IMG/VR virus record: IMGVR_UViG_3300019458_000037
Coordinates: 1 to 60,611 of that record
DNA length: 60,611 bases
From: a virus
Reading direction: 5' to 3' (one strand)
Made by a program: the position numbers and the translations under genes
In this document: in pieces, positions 48,954 through 56,722 of the stretch
Numbering within the stretch: position 1 is the stretch's first letter
Layout: every line of letters starts with the position of its first letter
Notes under the pieces: generated by a model
Seen by the model: only the letters and a program-made list of their open reading frames with translations
What the model was told of the DNA's origin: nothing
Database searches by the model: none

Positions 48954-49178
48954 ATGAACAAGCCTGATCGCTTTGAGCGAGCCGTGCATAGAGTAGAAAC
49001 ATTTAGATGGAATGTTGGCGCGTTTGCAGTACGTCAGGAGGACGCAGACAAGCTCCTTCGTGCCCAATACCGCGCCCTGCGGCGGGTGGTGAAGCAGCTC
49101 CCACTTGGGAACATCGAAGGTCCGCACTTGACACGACAACGTATCCTCGCCGCGCTAGAACGATGGAGGAAATTATGA
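48954..49178 (+). CDS. Small helical protein (74 aa)
   Basis: ATG 48954 after TTGGGAGGTAGAC. Helical, basic (RFERAVHRVETFRWNVGAFAV, LLRAQYRALRRVVKQLPLG). Not recognised. First of a run of tiny genes. Confidence 0.5.
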   Translation: MNKPDRFERAVHRVETFRWNVGAFAVRQEDADKLLRAQYRALRRVVKQLPLGNIEGPHLTRQRILAALERWRKL

Positions 49179-49294
49179 TATATGCCCGTGTGGGAAAAAG
49201 ATTAGAGGGGCGAACAAAATGAAACGGCACGGTGTATGGATTCACAAGAAGTGCCCAACCCCATGACCCCCGACGCGCTGGGAGGAGAGGCGAT

Positions 49295-49531
49295 ATGACC
49301 CGAGATCGACTGGCAAACCATCCAAACATCGAAGTGGTGGCCACTGACCTTCGCGCCTTGCTGTTTTGGGCCAGCGTGGGCGTGTCGCAGTCAGTCGATG
49401 GGATGTATAGCGAGGAGATTGAGGAGATTATTCGCTCGTATAGCGAATCGCTCCAACTGCAATGGAAACCTCCGCGCTTTAAGCCCCCGACGCGTTGGGA
49501 GGAGACGAACGATGCAAACTCCACAAACTGA
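49295..49531 (+). CDS. Small hypothetical protein (78 aa)
   Basis: ATG 49295 preceded by GGGAGGAGAGGCGAT. Helical: VVATDLRALLFWASVGVSQS and EEIEEIIRSYSESLQLQW. Not recognised. Overlaps the next gene by 20 bases. The 115-base stretch before it has only very short frames (15 codons) with ribosome sites. Confidence 0.45.
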   Translation: MTRDRLANHPNIEVVATDLRALLFWASVGVSQSVDGMYSEEIEEIIRSYSESLQLQWKPPRFKPPTRWEETNDANSTN

Positions 49532-49670
49532 GGCAGGGCGTTTAACTGAACGTATCATGATGCAATGGCTCCACAACTTGACACAATGCCGGGAACCGCA
49601 GCCGTCAGTGAAAGTCTATAACGCAGCCTATGAAGCGGTCCTAGAGGTATTAGATGAGGAGATGCGATGA
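49512..49670 (+). CDS. Small hypothetical protein (52 aa)
   Basis: ATG 49512 after GGGAGGAGACGAACG. LTERIMMQWLHNLTQCREP then VYNAAYEAVLEVLDEEMR; helical and acidic. Not recognised. Confidence 0.45.
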   Translation: MQTPQTEAGRLTERIMMQWLHNLTQCREPQPSVKVYNAAYEAVLEVLDEEMR

Positions 49671-49813
49671 GTGAGCCAACAGAAAAACAACGAGCGATTG
49701 ACAACCTACGGACTCAATTTGTGGGGTTAGGCTTAGAAGATCTATTGACTCCCGAGCAAGCTGAGAGGTTTGGTGATGCCATATACAAGCTCTATCGTGC
49801 TGATGTTACATGA
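49667..49813 (+). CDS. Small acidic protein (48 aa)
   Basis: ATGA overlap with the previous gene; ends TGA 49813. Reads MSEPTEKQRAIDNLRTQF then ERFGDAIYKLYRADVT. Helical; not recognised. Confidence 0.45.
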   Translation: MSEPTEKQRAIDNLRTQFVGLGLEDLLTPEQAERFGDAIYKLYRADVT

Positions 49814-49877
49814 CCGACTCATAGCAGCTCAGGCTGAGATTAAGGCCTTGGAGGACGAACGGGAGACGCAGCCATGA
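49803..49877 (+). CDS. Tiny helical protein (24 aa)
   Basis: ATG 49803 to TGA 49877, overlapping the previous gene. MLHDRLIAAQAEIKALEDER is a single amphipathic helix. Weak ribosome site, so only tentative. Confidence 0.25.
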   Translation: MLHDRLIAAQAEIKALEDERETQP

Positions 49878-49911
49878 CCGCCTTGGCGTTGCTGAACAAG
49901 GAGAAGACGGT

Positions 49912-50103
49912 ATGAGCGCACTCATGTGGTGGGGGTACCGGCATGCCAACGGGAGCATTCAGGTCAAACGGTGGTTCGGCGACCACCAAGACTATACGAC
50001 GGATTGCGAGGGGAATGACTTTATTGCGCAGGTCTGCCCGCCGTGTATTGCCGCGACGCGCGAAGAGGCAGAGGGGATCGTGCGACGGTGCGTCGGAGGG
50101 TGA
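49912..50103 (+). CDS. Small conserved-looking phage protein (63 aa)
   Basis: ATG 49912 follows AACAAGGAGAAGACGGT. LMWWGYRHANGSIQVKRWFG, then YTTDCEGNDFIAQVCPPCIA and REEAEGIVRRCV. The WGYRHxNGxIQVKRW opening is a pattern I associate with small uncharacterised phage proteins. Last gene before array 1. Confidence 0.5.
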   Translation: MSALMWWGYRHANGSIQVKRWFGDHQDYTTDCEGNDFIAQVCPPCIAATREEAEGIVRRCVGG

Positions 50104-50151
50104 ATCACTTGCATTTCTTCACGCTTGGTTCTAAAGTAGCACCTGACTGAC

Positions 50152-50899
50152 GGTGCGCAGCCATTGACCAACGAGCGCGTCACGGTGGAAGAGCGAGCCA
50201 CAAAAGAGGACGGCGGCCAAAGAAGTGTGCGAGCCACGTACCATGAAGGCGTCCTAGAAAGGGAGCGAGCCAACGTTGGCGAAGGCGTCACAATTGGCGA
50301 GCGAGACACACGGCCAGCGCTTGCGTCATGTAGACAGATCGAGCCATCATGAATGACTGCCGCGCAGGCAAAGAGCGAGCCGAAGAGAGGGAGTGCGACA
50401 TCGAGCAGCGAGCGAGACAAGGGACGCGAGGGAGGCCACTTTCCAGATCGAGCCATAGTGCATGAATACAGCATCATCTAGTGAGAGCGAGCCCGAGATG
50501 GAGACTGTTGCAGTCTGACGCGAGCGAACCATTGACCCCGAGTGCGCCATTGGATAGGAGTGAACCATAAGTGACGACTGAGTCCGCCGTTGCGAGTGTG
50601 GAGCCATTGAAACGGAGCGCGTCCTGAATTGAGAGCGAGCCCAATGATCGCGACAGAGACACAGCTGAGGAGCGAGCCATATCACGAGACGGCGGCATAA
50701 GGATCGAGCGAGCCATCGTTGACGACGGTGACCGAAGGAATGAGCGAGCATGGTGCATGAATGTGTAGCATAGCGAAAGAGCGAGCCCTTATCCAAGGAG
50801 TGCCGCCTGGTGGTGGAGCGAGCCATGAAGAGGGAACGGCGTCTACAAGCGGGAGCGAGCCATAGGAGGCGGAATGCAGCCGACGTGAAGAGCGTCAAA
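50152..50899 (+). repeat. Bipartite 18-base-period array 1
   Basis: About 40 ten-base motifs on one strand. Type I GAGCGAGCCM (19 copies, e.g. 50191, 50263, 50373, 50633, 50706, 50816, 50853) alternates strictly with type II GAnnGnGnCM (e.g. GACGGCGGCC 50209, GAAGGCGTCC 50245, GAGTGCGACA 50391, GACTGAGTCC 50576). Spacers are usually exactly eight bases and all differ. Full unit 36 bases. A few spacers are 9-11. No long forward frame runs through it; reverse frames are open but change phase, so it is unlikely to be coding. Confidence 0.9.
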
Positions 50900-50955
50900 T
50901 CCGCCGTCAGCGCGGGCAGCACGCCTGGGCTGAGCAAGCATGCAGAGCGACCCTT

Positions 50956-50982
50956 GAACGCCTTGGAGAGGCCGAAATTGCC
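50956..50982 (+). repeat. 27-base exact repeat, copy 2
   Basis: Identical to 35772-35798 in the 3-prime end of the 35235 gene. Here it lies between the end of array 1 and the gene at 51042, in a stretch (50900-51032) with only degenerate array motifs and no gene I can support. Confidence 0.85.
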
Positions 50983-51041
50983 TGGATTTAAGGGTATTCC
51001 AGCCCTAGATCAAGAAAGCGGCAAGCGAGAAGGAGCGAGCC

Positions 51042-51293
51042 ATGAGCGGTGAGATGACCAAAGTTTCACCCTCTGAGCACAGCATCAAGATCAAGCTGCA
51101 CGGGATATTCGATTCGCGCAACAGTGTGGTCATCGACGGCATCGAGCTTGCCAGCTACGTGCGTAAAATCGACGTCATGGCGGATGCCGGTGATTTGCCG
51201 ATGGTGGTATTAGAAATACCTGTCACGCAAGTCATGGAATTTGAAGCGGTGGCTGCACGCATAGGGATCAAAATGCCTACCGAGAACAGATAG
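51042..51293 (+). CDS. Small protein before the terminase genes (83 aa)
   Basis: The start codon is formed by a perfect type I array motif: GAGCGAGCCA at 51033-51042 followed by TG, with GGAG acting as ribosome site. Beta-rich: EHSIKIKLHGIFDSRNSVVI, then VRKIDVMADAGDLPMVVLEI. Not recognised; likely a structural or packaging accessory. Confidence 0.55.
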   Translation: MSGEMTKVSPSEHSIKIKLHGIFDSRNSVVIDGIELASYVRKIDVMADAGDLPMVVLEIPVTQVMEFEAVAARIGIKMPTENR

Positions 51294-51307
51294 GATAGGT
51301 AGCCGGC

Positions 51308-51682
51308 ATGTTCGTGAAAGGCCAAGGCAAGGTCGGCGGGCGCAAGCCAGGGGTGAAGAATAAGCGCACGCTCGAATTGGCGAAACTCTGCGCCAAGCTC
51401 ACGCTCGATAATCCGAAATTCGTCAAGCAACTCCAGGACATGATTGACAAAGATTTCACGCAGATCGATACCCCGCTCCTCCTCCGCTTGATTGACTACG
51501 GCTATGGGCAGCCGCAGAAGCGCGTCGAATTGAGCGCGCCGGGCGGCGGGCCGATTGAAGTCGTCAGCCCCGATTTTGGCGCCCCCAGCCGCTACCAGCA
51601 ACCAGCGGCTCGCGGCAATGGCGGGCGCAATGGCTCTCCAAGTACAACCACACCTTCCAACGGCCGCCGAACACGACGTTAA
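51308..51682 (+). CDS. Small terminase subunit-like protein
   Basis: 124 residues. Starts FVKGQGKVGGRKPGVKNKR, a basic G-R-K-P-G-x-x-N-K-R motif usual at the start of small terminases or DNA-binding packaging proteins, then helical (LELAKLCAKLTLDNPKFVKQ). It overlaps the large terminase by about 65 bases. It would recognise the packaging site; arrays lie on both sides. Confidence 0.55.
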   Translation: MFVKGQGKVGGRKPGVKNKRTLELAKLCAKLTLDNPKFVKQLQDMIDKDFTQIDTPLLLRLIDYGYGQPQKRVELSAPGGGPIEVVSPDFGAPSRYQQPAARGNGGRNGSPSTTTPSNGRRTRR

Positions 51683-52973
51683 GCGACGGCTGCACTACCG
51701 TCGCCCCTGGCTCTATGAGGCCCAGGAGAACGCCATCTTCACCTTGGCGCGCTTCGCCTTCATTGAAGCCTCGACCAAGAGCGGGAAAACGCTCGGCGCA
51801 CTGATCTGGCTGTTCGAACAACTCCTGCAAGGCAGCGAAGGGGATGCCGTCTGGTGGGTGGCGCCTTGGTTTCGAGCGAGCCGCATTGCCTACCGGCGCA
51901 TGCGCTTTGCCTTGCGTCATTGGCCGCAACTCTTCCGACATAACGATAGTGAAATGACCATCACCGCGGTGCCGATTGGCGCGACGATGTTCTTTCTCTC
52001 GGGCGAGAATCCGGACTCCCTCTATGGGGAGGACGTCAAGGCGGCGGTGATCGACGAAGCGAGCCGGTGCCGAGAGGAGGCCTTTCATGCCGTGCGTACG
52101 ACCTTGACCGCCACGGGCGGGCCGCTGCGCTGCATCGGCAATGTCAAAGGCCGGCGCAATTGGTTCTACCGGTTGGCACGCCAAGCCGAAGCCTCCAGCA
52201 AGACGGACGCCGAGCGCACCAATACCCATTATGCCAAATTCACCTGGCGCGATGCCTGCTCAGCGGGCCTGGTCGACGAGCAAGATATTCGAGAAGCCCA
52301 GGCGATGCTGCCGACCAACGTCTTCAAGGAACTCTATGAAGCCGAGGCGGCCGACGATAGCGGCAATCCCTTCACCTACCGCAAGACGACCATGGCGAAA
52401 GGACCGGCGGTCGCCTGGGGCTGGGATCTAGGGAAATCGGTCGACTGGACGGTGGGCATCGGCCTCAATAGCAAAGGGCAGGTCTGCGCGGTCGAGCGCG
52501 TGCAATTCCCCTGGGAAGAAACCATTGTCTTTATCAAAACACATACCGGTCGAGCGAAGGCGCTCGTCGATAGCACGGGCGTTGGGGATCCCATCGTCGA
52601 ACGCTTGCAGCGCACCGAAGCAGAGGAAGGGGCCGAGGACACGCGCTGGGTGAAAGATCAGATGGGCGGCAATTTTGAAGGCTTTAAGTTCACCTCACCG
52701 TCCAAACAACAATTAATGGAAGGCTTGGCGTTGGCGCTGCGCGAATGGCTCAGAGTCCCTGAAGGGGTCGTCACCGCCGAGCTTGACGTCTTTGAATATG
52801 TTTACACGCGCACCGGGGTACGCTATAGTGCGCCATCAGGCAGCCATGACGATGCCGTCTGTGCGCTCGCCTTGGCCGCCTGGCTCTGGGTCACCGAATT
52901 CAAAACACGCGCCGCCATCTCGGCCGCTCAGATTGTTGGCATCGGAGGGACGAGCAAATGGAAAGGCCATTGA
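51618..52973 (+). CDS. Large terminase subunit
   Basis: 451 residues from ATG 51618 (ATG 51630 possible; the frame is open to a TTG at 51555). ATPase: Walker A-like ASTKSGKT (51-58), Walker B AAVIDEAS (142-149). Nuclease: GWDLGKSVDWTVGIGL, LVDSTGVGDPIVE and a C-terminal GSHDDAVCALALA, the three acidic clusters of RNase H-type terminase nucleases. Packages DNA through the portal. Confidence 0.9.
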   Translation: MAGAMALQVQPHLPTAAEHDVKRRLHYRRPWLYEAQENAIFTLARFAFIEASTKSGKTLGALIWLFEQLLQGSEGDAVWWVAPWFRASRIAYRRMRFALRHWPQLFRHNDSEMTITAVPIGATMFFLSGENPDSLYGEDVKAAVIDEASRCREEAFHAVRTTLTATGGPLRCIGNVKGRRNWFYRLARQAEASSKTDAERTNTHYAKFTWRDACSAGLVDEQDIREAQAMLPTNVFKELYEAEAADDSGNPFTYRKTTMAKGPAVAWGWDLGKSVDWTVGIGLNSKGQVCAVERVQFPWEETIVFIKTHTGRAKALVDSTGVGDPIVERLQRTEAEEGAEDTRWVKDQMGGNFEGFKFTSPSKQQLMEGLALALREWLRVPEGVVTAELDVFEYVYTRTGVRYSAPSGSHDDAVCALALAAWLWVTEFKTRAAISAAQIVGIGGTSKWKGH

Positions 52974-53022
52974 CGGCGCTCTCACCTCGAACGCTTGGCG
53001 TGCCTGCGCGATCCTGCTAGAC

Positions 53023-53583
53023 TACGGAGCCAGCCAATGAAGCACGACTGCAGCCTGGCTGTGGAGCGAACCAATGAGCCAGAATGTCCCATAGAAACTG
53101 AGTGAGCCAACCTGTGTGAAGGCGGCAGGGTTGAGGAGCGAGCCATCCGTCCTGACGGGATCATGAAACGTGCGCGAGTCAAAACAGTGGACTGACACAT
53201 AAATTGAGAGCGAGCCATGGGAAAGGGACTGCGACCAGCTTACCGTGCGAGCCACGTATATGGACTGAGGCCAAGAATAGGAGCGAGCCCGGGTGGGTGA
53301 TGGCAGCATCGAAGTTGGAGCGAGCCAATTACCGGGAGTGTGGCCAACCCTGAGAGCGAGCCATGTGAGACGATTGTGTCCTTGTAGCAGCGCGAGCCAA
53401 AGGTACCAGACTGCGGCATGGAGCAAGAGCGAGCCCTAGCTGGAGATGGCGTCCTCAAAGTTGAGCGAGCCCTACGATCTGAGGAGCAGCATGAAGAATG
53501 GAGCGAGCCATTCATCGAGAATGCCACCAAATGCAAGAGCGAGCCAGATAGTTGGATTGACACCTTGGAGGTTGAGCGTTTCA
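53023..53583 (+). repeat. Bipartite 18-base-period array 2a
   Basis: About 31 ten-base motifs with the same alternation as array 1 (type I at 53064, 53100, 53136, 53208, 53281, 53318, 53354, 53427, 53463, 53501, 53537; type II at 53082, 53118, 53190, 53263, 53336, 53372, 53409, 53445, 53519, 53555). The last motif, GAGCGTTTCA (53574-53583), supplies the A of the next gene's ATG. Begins about 50 bases after the large terminase stop. Confidence 0.9.
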
Positions 53584-53942
53584 TGAGCGACTGGATCCGT
53601 CATGGGGAGTGCAACCAATGTGGGGATTGCTGCCGTCAGGCGACGAACCCGGTCGAGGTGCTGGTCCCGCTCGAAGCGAGCTATGGGCGCGTGCGCTTCG
53701 GCGAGCCGGTGCGCTTGACGATGGAGAATGGGACGCCGGTCACGCTCTTTCGCATTCGCGGGCCGATCTTGAATCCCTGCCCGGAATTGCGCGGCAATCT
53801 CTGCGGGATTCAGGCGTCGAAGCCGATGGCCTGCGTGGTCTTTCCAACCGAACCGCTGCAGATCGAAGGCACACGGTGTAGCTATTGGTTCGAGCATCGG
53901 CAGACCGGTGCCATTAAGCGCGCCGAGAGCCCTGAAACTTGA
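53583..53942 (+). CDS. YkgJ-like cysteine-cluster protein
   Basis: 119 residues from ATG 53583 (TTGGAGG upstream); the frame is open further 5-prime through the array, but that part is repeat-derived. GECNQCGDCCRQA has the CxxCxxCC cluster, followed by NPCPELRGNLCGI and KPMACVVFP, typical of the YkgJ family thought to bind zinc or an iron-sulphur cluster. It sits between two arrays, whose motifs begin again within its last codons. Confidence 0.75.
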   Translation: MSDWIRHGECNQCGDCCRQATNPVEVLVPLEASYGRVRFGEPVRLTMENGTPVTLFRIRGPILNPCPELRGNLCGIQASKPMACVVFPTEPLQIEGTRCSYWFEHRQTGAIKRAESPET

Positions 53943-54293
53943 GTGCCGCCTGGTCGTCGAGCGAGCCATCGTGGATGACTGAGGCCCATAGAGTGAGCGA
54001 GCCATGTGGTTGGTCGGCAGCATGCTACGCGAGCGAGCCGTGAGAAAGGACTGGCACAGTCGGAGGAGCGAGCCCATCCAGAAGAGTGTGGCCAACAGGG
54101 AGAGCGAGCCATCGAGAGAGACGGCGGCAAGAATGTAGAGCGAACCCATCGGGATCGACTGCCACAACACTCGTGAGTGAGCCCAGTGGTGGAATGGCGT
54201 CCTGAACCTTGAGCGAGCCCTTTTTGGCGATAGAGGCATTAAGGACGAGCGAGCCAGAGGCATCGAGTGCAGTCACCAACCGAGAGCGAGCCA
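53923..54293 (+). repeat. Bipartite 18-base-period array 2b
   Basis: About 21 motifs, the most regular of the three: nearly every spacer is eight bases (type I at 53959, 53995, 54031, 54066, 54102, 54138, 54175, 54211, 54247, 54284; type II at 53941, 53977, 54049, 54084, 54120, 54157, 54229). The final GAGCGAGCCA (54284-54293) forms the ATG of the next gene. Confidence 0.9.
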
Positions 54294-54547
54294 TGTGGAC
54301 GAATTTCACCCTCACTGATGGTGCCTTTCACAAAGTCGTCTGCCCGCTGATGGAGCGGTATCTGGCGACTTGCGGCGCGTGTGGTACGGAGCGCCAATTC
54401 TTCGGGACCTTTGAAGAGGCGTGCGAGGCGGCCAGGCATGCCTGCTGGCAGATCGAGCGCGAGGCGCTGCGCGTGTGCTGCCCTCTCTGCGCATTGCAAG
54501 CCAAACAAGGAGACGAGCTTGCCGCCAGTTCGCGTACCTACGCGTGA
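54293..54547 (+). CDS. Small zinc-finger protein (84 aa)
   Basis: Start codon is the end of the last array 2b motif (GGAG-type site lacking, AGAGCGAGCC in front). ATCGACGTER contains a CGAC pair, and RVCCPLCALQ a second CxxC; the helix between (TFEEACEAARHACWQIERE) is typical of phage zinc knuckles. Overlaps the next gene. Confidence 0.5.
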   Translation: MWTNFTLTDGAFHKVVCPLMERYLATCGACGTERQFFGTFEEACEAARHACWQIEREALRVCCPLCALQAKQGDELAASSRTYA

Positions 54548-54725
54548 GCAAATTGCCGAACGGTTGGCGCAGCGCATGTCGCATATCATCCCCTGCAGCA
54601 TTGAGGAGGCGCGCCAGATCATCGGGCCGCAGATTGGCCCCATGCTGCACCTCGTAGCAGGCGTGGCGGCAGAAATGGCGGTGCACTATGCAAGCCGTTA
54701 TTTGTACCCAGATGATGGCGGTTGA
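54519..54725 (+). CDS. Small helical protein (68 aa)
   Basis: TTG start at 54519 with AACAAGGAGACGAGC upstream. VPTREQIAERLAQRMSHIIP, then SIEEARQIIGPQIGPMLHLV and a C-terminal helix. Not recognised. Confidence 0.45.
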   Translation: MPPVRVPTREQIAERLAQRMSHIIPCSIEEARQIIGPQIGPMLHLVAGVAAEMAVHYASRYLYPDDGG

Positions 54726-54789
54726 TTGGTTTATCGGACTCTTGATTGCACTTGGGCTGCTGACGCTCGCGGCCTATTGGGATTCCTGA
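54715..54789 (+). CDS. Tiny membrane protein (24 aa)
   Basis: ATG 54715 to TGA 54789. MAVDWFIGLLIALGLLTLAA is one transmembrane helix. It overlaps both neighbours, ending TGATG into the next gene. Supported by tight overlap and hydrophobicity only. Confidence 0.4.
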   Translation: MAVDWFIGLLIALGLLTLAAYWDS

Positions 54790-55013
54790 TGGAAACGCGT
54801 CAATCGTATCGCTTCGAGAAGAAACCTGCTAAGCTCCCTTGTGAGCATTGCTATACCGATATAGCACGCACCGCGGATCTGAAAAAAGTACGCGCCATGT
54901 GCGTCTATTGCCGTCAGATTTGGCTGATGTCGGTCGAGTGCTGGAATGCCTTGGTCGGCGCAGGGTTAACGAAGCCGCCTACCCCTGAGCCGCCGTTCAT
55001 TGGGACCTATTGA
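54789..55013 (+). CDS. Small zinc-finger protein (74 aa)
   Basis: ATG 54789 in TGATG overlap. LPCEHCYTDIARTADLKKV ... AMCVYCRQIWLMSVEC: two CxxC pairs 20 residues apart, a zinc ribbon. Not recognised. Confidence 0.5.
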   Translation: METRQSYRFEKKPAKLPCEHCYTDIARTADLKKVRAMCVYCRQIWLMSVECWNALVGAGLTKPPTPEPPFIGTY

Positions 55014-55016
55014 GCA

Positions 55017-55337
55017 ATGGGCGAATTACGCATTGCACTGGGTACGCCATTGATGCTGCCGGATGGACAGCGCTTAGAGACGGTCGTGATTCCGACTCCG
55101 CTGCGCGCCTATCATCTGCTGACGCTGCAGACGGGCGACGCGAACGCCATGTTTCGCTTCGTCGAATCGATTGCAAGGCTGCCGCGCGGCACCGCCGGGC
55201 AATTCACCTTGGATGATTATGCCGTCATTCAAGAACATTTGCTTCCGCTCTTGACCTCGTTTATTCGTCTCGGGCCGCTCTTTCAAAATATCACCAATTC
55301 GTTCTTGACCACGCCCCCACCGAAGGAGTCGCCATGA
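55017..55337 (+). CDS. Tail-assembly-chaperone-like or portal-associated protein
   Basis: 106 residues. LRIALGTPLMLPDGQRLETVVIPTPLRAYHLLTL ... ARLPRGTAGQFTLDDYAVIQEHLLPLL resembles the Mu gp41-type chaperone family, though another chaperone pair is present at 15489. Ends with ATGA into the portal gene. Confidence 0.4.
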   Translation: MGELRIALGTPLMLPDGQRLETVVIPTPLRAYHLLTLQTGDANAMFRFVESIARLPRGTAGQFTLDDYAVIQEHLLPLLTSFIRLGPLFQNITNSFLTTPPPKESP

Positions 55338-56713
55338 GCCGCCAGACCGACAACGGCAAGGTGGAGAAACAAATGCTACAGCAAGCCATTGCCATTGCGG
55401 AGCTTGGCGCGCCTGGGCTGAAAATCTCAGGAGGCCTGATCGATGAAGAATTCCTGCCAGAGCTCCGGGGGCGCAAAGCGGCGCGCGTCTTTGAAGAGAT
55501 GCGTCAAAATGATCCCACCATCGGGGCCGTCCTGATTGCGATTGAACATCTCCTGAAGCAGATCCCATGGACGGTGCAGGCGGCGAGCGACGCGCCGCAA
55601 GCGAAAGAGCTACAGGAATTCGTCTCAGGGGCGCTCTTCCATGATATGTCGACCAGTTGGCAGGAAGTCCTCAGCGAAATCCTCACCATGGTCCCCTTCG
55701 GCTGGGCCTATCTGGAGGTGGTCTATAAGCTGCGCAAGGGGCCAGGCAAGGATCCGACGACCAGATCGAATTTCAATGATGGGCGGATCGGCTGGCGCAA
55801 ATGGTCGCTGCGCGGGCAGAATACGCTCGTGCGCTGGGAATTCGACGAGGCCGGGGGCATTCAGGCGATGGTGCAGAATCCTCCCCCGGCCTATCGGCAG
55901 ACCATCATCCCGATTGAAAAAGCCATGCTCTTTCGTACGGTCGCACATCGCAATAATCCAGAAGGCCGCTCGCTGCTGCGCAATGCCTATCGACCGTGGT
56001 TCTTCAAAAAGCACATCGAAGAAATCGAGGGGATTGGGGTGGAGCGTGACCTCGCCGGCTATCCGGTATTCAAGATCGATAAAGAGGCCCCGGATATTTG
56101 GAACAAAAATGATCCTGACGCCTTGGCGGTGAAAGCGAAATTGGAGAGCATCATCACGGCGGTGAAACGCGACGAGCAGGAGGGGATGATGCTGCCCTGG
56201 TGGGTGGACTTCCAATTAGTGAGCACCGGGAGCCGTCGCGCCTTCGATACCACGGCGATCATCTCACGCTATGACCAGCGTATCGCCATGAGCTTGATGG
56301 CGGATTTCATCTTGCTCGGCTCTAGCGACGTCGGCAGCTTTGCCCTCTCGACCGACAAAAGCAGCATGTTCGCCTCGATCCTGGACGGCTTGGCGGATAA
56401 TATCGCCGAAATCATCAACCGGCACGGGATCCCGCGCTTGCTCGATCTGAATAATTGGCCGCTCGATCTGGCGCCCAGGCTCGATCACGGCAAGGTCGAG
56501 CCGAAGGATATCGCCGGGTTAGCGGAGTTCGCGGCGAAACTCGGCGCAGGGGGGCTGATCCAGCCCTCAGTCGAGCTAGAGGCTGCACTGCTGGAATCGG
56601 CAGGTCTACCGGTGCCTCCAGAGGTACGAGGGCTAGAAAAAGCCGCCTGGACTGGCCAGCGCGCCTTTCGCCAGGCGATGGCACGCTATAAGCAGGCGCA
56701 CCAGCGCCGGTAG
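55334..56713 (+). CDS. Portal protein (DUF935/Mu gp29-like)
   Basis: 459 residues. QNDPTIGAVLIAIEHLLKQIPWTVQAASD, FGWAYLEVVYKLR, KAMLFRTVAHRNNPEGRSLLRNAYRPWFFKKH and a QRIAMSLMADFILLGSSDVGSFAL segment match Mu gp29-type portals. Forms the DNA entry ring. Unusually, the Mu F-like partner is far away, at 7234 on the other side of the circle origin. Confidence 0.85.
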   Translation: MSRQTDNGKVEKQMLQQAIAIAELGAPGLKISGGLIDEEFLPELRGRKAARVFEEMRQNDPTIGAVLIAIEHLLKQIPWTVQAASDAPQAKELQEFVSGALFHDMSTSWQEVLSEILTMVPFGWAYLEVVYKLRKGPGKDPTTRSNFNDGRIGWRKWSLRGQNTLVRWEFDEAGGIQAMVQNPPPAYRQTIIPIEKAMLFRTVAHRNNPEGRSLLRNAYRPWFFKKHIEEIEGIGVERDLAGYPVFKIDKEAPDIWNKNDPDALAVKAKLESIITAVKRDEQEGMMLPWWVDFQLVSTGSRRAFDTTAIISRYDQRIAMSLMADFILLGSSDVGSFALSTDKSSMFASILDGLADNIAEIINRHGIPRLLDLNNWPLDLAPRLDHGKVEPKDIAGLAEFAAKLGAGGLIQPSVELEAALLESAGLPVPPEVRGLEKAAWTGQRAFRQAMARYKQAHQRR

Positions 56714-56722
56714 GAGCAGGGC

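Noticed and set aside
48899-48967. 22-codon leader peptide before 48954
   Set aside because: It has a fair ribosome site but no regulatory pattern (no codon run, no attenuator fold tied to it); not supported enough to list as a gene.
49992-50477. 161-codon minus-strand frame
   Set aside because: Overlaps a supported small + strand gene and array 1; explained by low stop frequency in the motif.
50152-50899. CRISPR array
   Set aside because: Repeats are 10 bases and of two alternating types, spacers are 8 bases, no leader, no cas genes. The spacing does not fit any CRISPR type.
50810-51052. 80-codon forward frame at the end of array 1
   Set aside because: Its first half is array sequence, and its ribosome context and composition are explained by the repeat. 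No family resemblance.
53472-54263. 263-codon minus-strand frame
   Set aside because: It runs antisense through the YkgJ-like gene and through array motifs in changing phase; no ribosome site or recognisable domain.
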